Origin: Branchiostoma floridae
Lineage: Eukaryota; Chordata; Leptocardii; Amphioxiformes; Branchiostomatidae
Direction of reading: 5' to 3'
Length of the DNA: 64,000 nt
Assembly: GCF_000003815.2 (NCBI RefSeq)
Contig: NC_049987.1
Coordinates: forward strand, 16,376,283 to 16,440,282
Numbering within the stretch: position 1 is the first letter of the stretch; the number at the start of each line of letters is the position of its first letter. The notes beneath the pieces were generated by a model. The model saw only the letters and a list, made by a program, of their open reading frames with translations, did no database searches and was not told the origin of the DNA. Positions 44,324 through 54,800 of this stretch are shown piece after piece. The translations under genes and the position numbers were made by a program.

Positions 44324-45151
44324 TTGCGAGAATTAAAGTTGATTAACTGGGAGAGCACAGTGGACAGAAAGTTAACGTGGAAAAACATGTGGGACAAACC
44401 AGACCACAGATTAAGTTTTCTTATAAGGGCAGCCTACGATATTCTCCCATGTCCAAGAAACCTAAGCAAATGGTACTCAAAGGAAGAATCTTGTGAATTG
44501 TGTGGGGCGAACAAGGCCAACCTAAAGCATATCCTTTCTGCCTGCACTACCTCGTTAAAACAGGGAAGATACACCTGGCGTCACAACCAAGCTCTGAGGA
44601 TCCTGGCTGCAGCCTTAGAGGAGGGAAGGAAAAGGGTGAGCAGCAATAGAGTTCAGAACCAGTCCTTCATCCCTTTCGTCAAGGAAGGGCAGAAAGCGGC
44701 TCCAGCCAACAGAAGTAGAGGTGAAGGTCTGATGAGCAAAGGAGGGTGGGAGATGACAGTCGACCTGGACACCCGTTTAACCTTCCCAAGAACCATCTGT
44801 GAAACGACTCTGCGCCCAGACATAGTGCTTTGGTCACCAACACAGAGAACAGTCGTTATAGTCGAGTTAACTGTCCCATGGGAGGAAAATGTCCAGGCTG
44901 CGTTTGAGAGGAAAAAGCTCAAATATCAAGACCTAGTACAACAGTGTGTAGAGAACAGTTGGAGGGCGTTGTTATACCCAGTAGAGGTAGGATGCAGGGG
45001 ATTCGTAGGAACATCCATCACACGCCTCTGTAGAGAACTCTCACTCAGTCACAAACAGTTAGTGAAGGCGTTATCCGAAGAAGTGGAGAGATGCAGCTTT
45101 TGGCTGTGGGTCAAGAGGAAAGACCAGAAGTGGGGAACCAAGGAGCAGTAG
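44324..45151 (+). CDS. C-terminal part of a restriction-like-endonuclease LINE (R2/NeSL/Hero-type)
   Basis: An uninterrupted 275-codon frame. Residues about 55-85 form the Cys-Cys-His-Cys knuckle (CELCG, then LKHILSAC), followed by QGRYTWRHN. Residues about 160-205 carry the PD-(D/E)xK-type endonuclease core: RPDIVLWS, VVIVELTVPWEENV, then KKLKYQDL. These follow the reverse transcriptase in R2/NeSL/Hero-type LINEs. The reverse transcriptase itself is absent upstream, so this is a 5'-truncated copy, yet its frame is intact with all catalytic residues. It could be a recent truncated insertion, or a kept nuclease. Confidence 0.75.
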   Translation: MRELKLINWESTVDRKLTWKNMWDKPDHRLSFLIRAAYDILPCPRNLSKWYSKEESCELCGANKANLKHILSACTTSLKQGRYTWRHNQALRILAAALEEGRKRVSSNRVQNQSFIPFVKEGQKAAPANRSRGEGLMSKGGWEMTVDLDTRLTFPRTICETTLRPDIVLWSPTQRTVVIVELTVPWEENVQAAFERKKLKYQDLVQQCVENSWRALLYPVEVGCRGFVGTSITRLCRELSLSHKQLVKALSEEVERCSFWLWVKRKDQKWGTKEQ

Positions 45152-45489
45152 TCAGTTCAAGAGTTGCAGAGAAGCAGAGTGAAGACGTTCGCCCTGCTGT
45201 CCCCCCACCTAGAGGCCGTCTCAGATTAGGGGACGAAACGACCGATGAGAGGTGGTTCTGACTGATGATTTCTGCAACTCATGGCACTGGAAAGTGCGAC
45301 AAGTAGCAAGCCTACTAGGCAGGTGAGTTTCAGACTCATGCTGTATACGTCTAATATAAATGAGCCACATTTGCATGGAGCTCAAGAAATAGGCATTCGT
45401 TAAGTTGGTGAACATGCTGTCCATTGTGTACACCCGTCTTTCCTGAAACCTGAAACCAGAAAGAAAAACATTGCAATGTATAATAGCTC

Positions 45490-46454
45490 TTAACCCTATT
45501 CAGACCGGGGGGGGGGGGGGCTTTTGAGGCCCGCGCCAACTTCGATATCCTATAACGCCAGAACGGCTTACGCTAGAGCCACCAAATTTGGTGAGTTTTC
45601 CTAAAATATTGTTGGCAACAATTTCACGAAGTTTGACAAATTTTCCATTTTTTCGTGTTGCCATGGTAACCGTTTGTTGACAGGCTGTTTTGCCAAAAAT
45701 CACTATTTTTGGTTCTAACAATGTATTTTTCACATTTATTTGCTATATAACTGCTATTTTGTTACATAAATAAAATCTTATATTATTTAGCATATCTTTC
45801 ATAATTATATATGCATAAATTATGCTAATTTGATGACGTCATCAGCCCAAAATCCAAAATGGCGGACGGCATGGCCAGATCAAGAATAACAAGCTAATTA
45901 TCCCTGAAAATTTGTAACTACCTGGTATTTTTTCATCAAAAACCATCTAAATAAATGAATAGAGTCTATTTCCATTGCCCTTTGTGATTATTTGTTGCAA
46001 AAAAAGTATTTTTCAAAATTCAAGGTGGTGGATATAATATGGCGGAGCCCAACTGGTATCTTAGATGTGCATGACGTCATTTTATGACGTCATTTTGACG
46101 TCATTGATGTTGCTATTGGCAACACAAGTCGTAATAAACATTATTATTCCGTTATCTGCACTTGTTGTTACATTTTTGTAGAATAACTTGAAGTTTTCTG
46201 AGAATACCCTTTTTTCATGGGTCCGGCCAATATAATCAAATTGATGACGTCATAATTACGTCATCTTACGTCAACGTAACGTCAAACGTCAAATACTTGT
46301 CAGATATTATGTCGATATCATGTCCTAAAAATTTGGTGGCCCTACGGCACGTCGTTTTAGAGTTATAGGACTTCAAAGTGGAGGGCCTCAAAAGCCCCCC
46401 CCCCCCCCCCCCGGTCCAGGGATGACCAAAAAAGCCCGGTCTGAATAGGGTTAA
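45490..46454. mobile_element. piggyBac-like MITE flanked by TTAA
   Basis: TTAA at 45490-45493 and 46451-46454 bounds inverted ends CCCTATTCAGACCGGG. TTAA targets with CCCT-type ends are typical of piggyBac. Next to each end is a C or G homopolymer (45508-45521 and 46396-46415). The 957-bp body has no transposase but at least six TGACGTCA sites (listed separately). Confidence 0.85.
45830..46268. promoter_or_regulatory. Cluster of TGACGTCA (CRE-like) palindromes within the piggyBac-like MITE
   Basis: TGACGTCA occurs at about 45833, 46070, 46084, 46095 and 46242, and TTACGTCA at about 46256 and 46265. Such palindromes are the consensus of CREB/ATF dimers. Whether they act here is unknown; the spacing may reflect the repeat alone. 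Confidence 0.5.
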
Positions 46455-47990
46455 AGCCGTGTAGTTAAGTAATATGGACCTCTTTGGTATTTCAACTCTC
46501 AGGAAATTATGAAACATGTACGAGTTGGACTTGCAAGTACTTTCGGCAGACAAGTACAACACGCCCTCATGCGGCCTCAAGATGCAGCGCACGATACGAT
46601 CTCACATGCACAATGCAATTGGTTGGTCTTTAACAGGACGTAGGTGTGTTGACCTCGCATATACCCCGGGGCACCATACCAATGTAAGCATACACTAAGT
46701 GACGAGCATGCGAAACTTATAGCTATAGCTTTGAAATGCGGGAATAAAACTCCACCATCAGCGGCTGATGTAGTTTGAGAATCCATTTTGGATTATCTCA
46801 ACATAGGTGTACATGATATAACATGACTGAAACTAAACGACATCGTCAGTGGATATTTTTACCTAATATAAACTATCAGACTTAAGTCTACTACTGACAG
46901 CCGTACATATAACACCGGTGAGGGCCTGCCTCTTCAAGTACACAGTGCTCGTCTATACACTGTTGAAATGTAAAAGACATGAGAAAAGTACTTGAACTAC
47001 GGTTACACATAGCTTCCCCTACCCAAAATATAAAGTAACGACAACGCTGACTCGCAATGATCTTCCTGGCAAAGCAATGACGATAAAAATGTTACCTTTC
47101 TTCGCTATTTCTGTATGCGCTTCTTTCTGCGAGTCTCTCTGAGTCTGTAGATAGCGTGTGAGAGCGAATGGTGCCAGTATCCGGGCCCTCAAATACAAAA
47201 AGGCCGAGTCAGAACTGCGGAAGTGAAACTCATCTCGTCATCGATTCTCGTAGAAATCCCCTCATTCACCTAAAACACATGTAACAAGTTACGTACGTCA
47301 AGCAGCATTCTGACCAGTTAGTGAACCGTCACATGAACAACCAATTATGATGAGTGAGTGACAACAGTTAATATTCTATATCATCCCTGGCATTTTAGAC
47401 ACGTTGTAAGCAAGACCTGTACACATCAGAAAACGCGTAAGGGCGCCCCCTAGCATACAAGCCATGCAATGCATCTAGCGTAACGTCACACTGGGAGTTT
47501 GATAACGTCATCTGAAAGACCGAAGTATCGGCAATTTTTCTAAGCACTACCATTAACGAGGGATGAGTACCATGTGAAAGTATTAGGTAGAGAATGCAGC
47601 ATGGTAGTTTATCAATCATACACTTAGTTAAGATTTAACTATCTTGGTTTGAATAATGGTTTGAGAATCAAATGCCAAAAGCACATGGTTACCTTACATC
47701 CAGAGTGACGTGCATGTATTGTACAACCGTTAAGGTCTATTTAATTTTGCGCTATAAATACGTATACACCGCGTTTTGAATTACCATCTGTAAACAACTA
47801 TAACCTATTACAATCTGAAGATACATGACTATTTGAGCATGTTTTTTTGTTTGATTAAACCTTAGCTAGTTTATTCATGAATTCTCAAATCGGCCTGCAG
47901 ATTGCTTTTCATTGAGTTTATGAGGGAAGAGGGAAGGGTCAGACAAAGTATATACAGTTTACGTAATTCAAAGTCCCAATGAGTATTATG
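46455..47990. other. Intergenic region, nothing recognised
   Basis: AT-rich DNA with several short frames under 110 codons and no family match that I recognise. Confidence 0.4.
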
Positions 47991-47999
47991 AGTCTATAT

Positions 48000-48200
48000 A
48001 CACAATTTTACATACATAATGCAAACTACACAATAGTGAGAGCTACTACATATCCACGATTCGAGTCCGTTCATTTCGGTCGTTTCCGTTACTTTAAGTA
48101 GAAGAGTGGGATGGGGCTGTGCGTATGTCCGGTGGTAGACTGTTTCAGATGTTGGGTCCACGGTAGGCGATGGCTCTTCTGAAGGTTTCTCGCTGGGGTT
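48000..48200 (-). pseudogene. Possible LINE reverse-transcriptase C-terminal fragment
   Basis: A minus-strand frame reads FRRAIAYRGPNI, a stop in place of the expected Trp, then NSLPPDIRTAPSHSS. The form RGPxxWNSLPxxIRxAxSxxxFK is the usual end of CR1/Jockey-like ORF2. Very short; no other motifs. Confidence 0.4.
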
Positions 48201-48771
48201 CTGGGACATCAAATCGATTGCTTGTGCTTTGCCTGATTGTTCTTGTGCTTGGTCTCGGCAGAAGACAAATATTCAGAATTTTTTACACTTCCCGGGAAGT
48301 TCAACAACCCCTAACAACTGGTCAACAACCGTTCAGGTGGGCGTTCACCTTTTGATGGACCAGTCCATTACTGCGGAAGGGTCGCAGTCCACAAGAAATT
48401 GTAGTACCCCAGGGATGTTCCGAGAAGTAAAGCTGACACAATGAAGACGCGTGCCCCCGCACCATAGTAGTTAGTTTGACCCATTCTTACATAAGCCAAT
48501 GACAAAGCCTGACACTTACGGTAGCATAAGCAAAGTCGCTTACGTAAGCACATCCTTGCAAAGAGTCAAAGATTTACGTCAAAATAGCTACGTCTTGAGT
48601 TACGACTCAAGAAAGACACGTTTATGTCTTGGCAGCTCTGGTTTCTGGGTGATTATTTACTATTATGTGTTGAAAGAAAAGACTACCGCAGGATTTTGGA
48701 AGGTACACGCGACTAGAACGCCACAGACGCCAGGTTTCTTCAGGACGATAGAGACGGGAGTAACCGAGGAC

Positions 48772-48856
48772 ATGGCGGTGTCAAGCCGGTCCGCTTCGGC
48801 CTTGCCGGGCTGCATGTTTCTAGTACTTCTGCTACTACAAGATGCACGTGGCCAAA
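48772..48856 (+). other. PKHD1L1-like exon 1: signal peptide
   Basis: The ATG at 48772 opens MAVSSRSASALPGCMFLVLL..., with a hydrophobic core LVLLLLQ and an Ala/Gly cleavage region (DARGQ), followed by donor gtaagc. I chose this start because it is the only ATG giving a signal peptide in phase with the IPT exon at 53548. Confidence 0.8.
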
Positions 48857-51800
48857 GTAAGCAAAACATTTATCTTGTAGCTTCAGATAAAGAATAAAAA
48901 AACAAGCTAATAATCGCTTAAATGTCAAACTTTGTGTAAATGTTTGCAACGACGTTGTGATCGAAAATATCTACATCTTTATAATAGAAACATAACACCT
49001 ATAAGTCTCTGCATCCTTACCAGTTATAAGTCAGTAAAGTGCGCCTATCTATTGAGAGGATATATGGAAAAATAACATTGGAAGTTATATCGTATGTAAT
49101 GTGTGCTAGCGTGGTCAATGTCCGACCAAGTCTGATATTGGCAGTGGACTACGGTTGGTCATGTGTACGGTTTTGCAACAAATGTAAGAAAGAGTGGTCT
49201 TAGCCCAAGAACTGCAATTCGTTCATTAGCATGCTTGTCAAGAAGAGCAATGAGGAATGCAGATTTGAAGCGTCTAACGTCTAGTCCGGAAACAATTTGT
49301 TAACATTCAGCCCATGAGTAAAAATTTGCAAACTAGGCTCCACAGTCATTTTTACACGTGAGCCATCATTTGATGTTTGATGCTCGTGATACCTTTGGAA
49401 TTGTCGAATATGCAACATATACGGTCACAGACTAAGGAACACCAAGTTGACCTTGATTGTTACGCAGATAAAGGTTAGACATACGCCAAATAGCAATTTA
49501 CTCAAGCAACTGGATATGATTTTGGAAAAAAAATGTTTCTAAAATCATATCCAGTTTCTCGAGTGATTGCGCATGCTACTTTAGCGGACCCAGACTTTTG
49601 CATTTCGGAGTCTTGACCACATTCTAAATTTCATCGTAATCCATCCGTAGGTTCTTAAGTTATCCCGACCTCAAATATCCGTAAACACACACACACACAC
49701 ACATATAGACAAGCAGACAGACAAACACACAGACAGGCATGCTGAAACTAAACAGAATTTTTTCGTTGAGGTTATGAAAGCATACTCCCCAAACCGAGTT
49801 TCATCTTCAGCTGGGTTTTCTTTTCGGCCTTTACTATTTTTTACCGTTCTTCATATTCACCAGTACCTGTTGTTCAAATTTGGTCCATTGCAGACTGATA
49901 TATACGGCACAAATGTACGAATTAGTTTGAATAGGGGAGCACACGAAAGATTGACAGATGGGAGCAGTGTTTGTGGACCTGGCTTATGTAAGGGCAGAAG
50001 GGACACTGTATGGGACCCGGGAGGTTGGAAACACTACACCCGAAAACTGTTTAACGTACAAACATATAAACATGTGTAGCAGGGAGTGGACTGTTGATAC
50101 TTGTGCAGAGGCGTGTGACTTTGCACAAAGGGCTTTGCTGGTTTTTGGAAACGCCTGAGGAGGGATACGCGTGTACGGCCTTGAGCCTATGCAGGTAGCG
50201 CAGTCGTCGGTCGACAGTTATCTTAAAATCGCGAACAGATCCAAATGTTTAACCCATGGAAAGAAAGGTCAAGTATTCTAGGACTTCTAGAATCGAGAAC
50301 ATTTCCTCGCCTTAATGTAACGCCATGTGAGCATAATTTAAACCCATGTCTGTGTGCAGTTAACTACAGTTGACCTAATGTATAGACGTTTACTTGCGTG
50401 TCTTTCTCCTCCTAGTACAGTCCACTTCAACTAGAAAATTTTTAAAGTTCGCTCTTCAACGACATCAGAAGGCAAAGGATTTTTATTTCGTACAGATCAA
50501 ACAGCTATATGTTAGCTGAATGAATCTCCTATAGTGGACTGTACCTATAGTATAGGTAATGTTACGTTCTGGTGTCAGTTTGTCACAAGCAATTTATTAA
50601 GTGATGATGGAATATAATCCGAAACGTTCCTTCTTGAAAAAAGTTAAAAGGCTCCTAGAGTGACGGAGAGAGATGCCAGCGGAAGATTGATTGATTCCTT
50701 GATGCCTTTAACTAATAGGTCACCGATAGGTACTATATTTCCGGATCAACACTTAACCTATTTTTAAAAATCATACCCCGTGAAATTCCTTTTCATCTTA
50801 CACAACATGTTAGCTGTGTATATTACACTATCCGGACTGAATTAGGGGTCAATACACTTATATAACTCATGGTTTTGACGTAAAGGATCCACGTAACGTA
50901 ACACGGTAAAACCCCCTACGTCGTGTGTACAGTCTCGGTCCATGGCCATGAAAAGAAACAAAACATCAAACCCACGCCGATGGTTTTGTATAAAAGCGCT
51001 ACAAAGTATTATCCCGTGGCTTGACTACTAATAGTATATTTACGAGTATATGTTGTTTGTGGACACTTTAATCACATGTTCGATTTGCTTGTGTAAAATG
51101 TATTCGGCATGTTATTGAAAGAACTATCTGATGTTAGAACGACTTGTGTTTGGCAATGTCGAGTTTCTTTGCCTTGTTTGTGGTCCACAGTAATGTGATG
51201 AACACAAGCTTGAAAAGATTGCTATCTTCAGCTTTACTCTAAGAACTGTTTACAGACACCAGACGTCTTGCATGAAAACTTGAGTTGCAGTATGTTCTCA
51301 AGGCCAGTAAGAAAGAACAGAAGAATGGAAGTTTTCTAATATAGCTTGAAAAGCTTTTTTTGGTCCATACAACTATTTGCAGACAAATATCCTCTATCGT
51401 GAGAGTTCGTGAACCCCGTGTTTGTTTCGACCTATTGTCATGGTTACGGACTCACCATAGTCGTCTGGTATTCGCTATCTTTGTTGTGTCATCTTCTTGC
51501 TTTGTAGTGGCTCTTATCTTTAGTGCTCGGCTGCATGAACTCTATTGCATCCTTCCGTGCATTAATATTAGCAAAGTTTCCTTGATAAGAATGAAAACAC
51601 AGAAATCAATTCTGGTGAAATATGACAGAGATATAGAATTACTAAAATACCGGTGCAATGGCCAAATGGGTAGAGTGCTAGCCTTACTTTTGGTGAGTTT
51701 GACCCCGGCCAAGTCATACCAAAGGTTTAAAAAAATTGTACTTTTCTGCTTTCTCTGCTTAGTACTTAGTATTTGGGAAAGAGTTTGGTAATTGAAGACG

Positions 51801-54800
51801 TATACACACCACTACCAGTGGACAAGCCAACTGCTATACAGATTTCACAAAGTTGTGTGGTCCAAGGGCTATTGAAAGGGAGAAGGCCGCTGACAAATAT
51901 TACCTCGTGCAAGATGGACTACTAACCAATAAACTGTTGCACGTTGTCGCCTCTTTAGTGCTAAAGATGTCTGGTTTTAAGGTGAAGGCGTATTTTCTCT
52001 TTTAAGCTTCTAAAGCACATTGAATTTGCCTAAGCTTTGGTCATTTCCAGCTTTAGGCATATCGTTCTTTTAAGCCCTACTCGATAGGATGTAGAGTCTG
52101 CGAGCTCTAAATGTTAAAATTATATTTTCGGCAGTAATACGTTCTGTGATTTCTGAGGGTCAACAAACTTTTTGGGAGGGCAGGGCTGTACCAAATCCAC
52201 ATAAAGTACATGTAGCTCCGCCACTACTTAAACTATTACACAGCTCTCATCTATTTCGTACCATGTATATGTGTAAAATTACGTGTATAGACCTTGACTG
52301 TATTTTGTTTAGCCCTTTGCAGGCCGAATTGAGCTTCTCATGAATGAACAAAATTTAAACAAAGAAAAACGCACGGGGTACGTCAGGGAAGTGGATACTT
52401 GTTGGCATTGATGGCGACTACATAAACAACCATACGACTATTTGCTAAAAATAAAGCCCAATGAAAAGATTTGATGACCTTAGGAGTTTATATTTCTTAA
52501 CGTTTCCATCGCGACCTTCCCTCCCACGTTGCCTTCACAACACGTCCAATCGACCACATGTAAACTGGCATGGCAAGCTGTCTCCTAAAGGATTAACGGA
52601 AACTGATACGCGTATGATTGCTATGTGATATTGGCCTCACTGTTGTAGGTGTCAAAGGATCAAGTGGTGAAAGTGTCCCCAACAAAAAAGTCTATGACTG
52701 GTCGAAATGCAGCTCAATACATGCATGCTTTGTTACCAACACCATTCATAGCGAGTTCCCCTAATCTCCAAGCAGATCATACGGTGCCATAAGATAGTAT
52801 CAGAAGCTGGCAAATGAGTTTAGCGGGCCTAGGGTCTTCGGTACACTCCTAGACTGACTACACTCCTTTGCGATTTTTTGACACTATCTTATCAACTCAT
52901 GCCACCGTAAGATACGCTAGGTTTCCCCTAGGTTCTAGCCTACGTTTACACAATCTCTGGCTGGATGGGGTCAATGACCCCTCCTCCTTGGTGGAGGCAA
53001 CTGTAGGGCCGGCCGCTATAGCTAGGAGCGCGATTTTGGTTATGCTACCAAAGGCTCCTCTCATAAGAAAAACATACATTATTTCTATCCTCCAAGCAAG
53101 GTAGCCAGAGAAGTGCTCCTTCCTAAGATCTGCTTGGAGACGTCATTTCTAGCCTAGTAAGACTGCATATGAATCCCACCGCTGCCACTAATGTTACACA
53201 ATCAAGTCGATATCTTCCTCAGTATATTCCTCGTGTTATCTTCTGACTTAATTCTACATAGTTATTACATTGTGTACTGTAATTAATACAAAACAAACTT
53301 TTAGAATAATATAGACATCAATTAGACAAATAGCAAGATTGATCACATATTTGCCAATACAAGCATTCCTCCTGTATTCCTATGTTCATGTCAACACTAA
53401 CTAAACAACTTGAAGGATATCTATAGATTTCACACATCATACACGTAGTTGGTTGCCCCTATCATAAGCGTTGATAGTTTCCATTCACCTCTCACCAACG
53501 AGAACTGTATTCTGGATGATTCTTCATTTGTTCGTTCATTTGTCCAGCGACCCCCCGGGTGACGTCGATCAGCCCTGACCGCGGCAGTTGGGCAGGGCAG
53601 ACTCAAGTCTGGATCTTTGGGGAAGGTAAGAACATATTGACTCTTCTGGTAGTCCTTTCGTCTGTCGCGATAGAGTTGACTTCTATTTCACAATACCAAT
53701 GAATTTGAAAATGGATTCCTACACGTTGAAGAGTGGGTACATTATAGCCTGGGCACCACCCTCCGTGGCGAAAAGATTGGGTACATTATAGCCTGGGCAC
53801 CGCTCTCCGTAGCGAAAATGTTAAGCCTGCGAACACTACGGAGGATGGTAACAAGGCTAGATAAAGTAAGTGTCATCAGGTTGAGCATAAACATGAACAA
53901 AACACGACTGGATATGTATCAATTAAGGTCTTAACAAGGCAGGCTTATTATACGGTAAGGGCTCCTACCTTACAAAAAATGATGAATATATATTTGTAAA
54001 TATATATTTCTGAATAAACAAATATATTATATGTATAACATTAATCAAACAATAAGATTAACTAGAAAGGCCGACATTTGCTTGAGAGCAAATACAGCAT
54101 ATTTCAGCCATCTCCCTCCCCATGCACAATTGGCTATTTAAAATCACCCATTTGAAAATCAAATGACGGGTTAACCCAAAAATGAATCTTACAAANNNNN
54201 NNNNNNNNNNNNNNNNNNNNNNNNNNNNNNNNNNNNNNNNNNNNNNNNNNNNNNNNNNNNNNNNNNNNNNNNNNNNNNNNNNNNNNNNNNNNNNNNNNNN
54301 NNNNNNNNNNNNNNNNNNNNNNNNNNNNNNNNNNNNNNNNNNNNNNNNNNNNTAGACCAGTCTAAAAACACTTCCACTAAAAATTTAATTTTGAATCATC
54401 ACCCGGTCAAAACTGAATTTGAAAAAATCCCCCTTCCGTGTGCAAAAAATGGACTCTTCCATGTAAAGTAGAGCAGTCCAAAAATATATCCGCTAAAATA
54501 GGACATAATCACTGAAGTCCAAAAAAATGGATTTTTAAAAAAGCCCCCTCTATGCAAGAATGGACTCTTCCAGAACACCCATGTAAAATTGCAAATTAGA
54601 CCAGTCCAAAAATAACCCTACTGAAAGATTTTGACAAACTAGAAGTCACCAAAGTCCAAAATATGAATTTTGAAAAATCCCCCCTCCGTGCGAGAATAGA
54701 CTCTTCCAGCACACATTCTGTAAAATTGCAAAATAGACCTGTCCAAAAATACATCCACTGAAAGACTTCACCAGTCCAATGATGAATAAAAAAAAAAAAT

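Larger units (their letters stand above)
48857..53547. other. First intron of the PKHD1L1-like gene
   Basis: 4.7 kb without recognised exons. It contains the hairpin at 49499-49563, a CA microsatellite and ACAGACAG tract (49685-49736), a tRNA-derived SINE near 51650 and a MITE at 52769-53141. The open frames at 49774-50079 and 51360-51791 show no motif. Confidence 0.5.

Noticed and set aside
51648..51735. Functional tRNA gene
   Set aside because: The B box is degenerate and no acceptor stem can be formed; better called a SINE.
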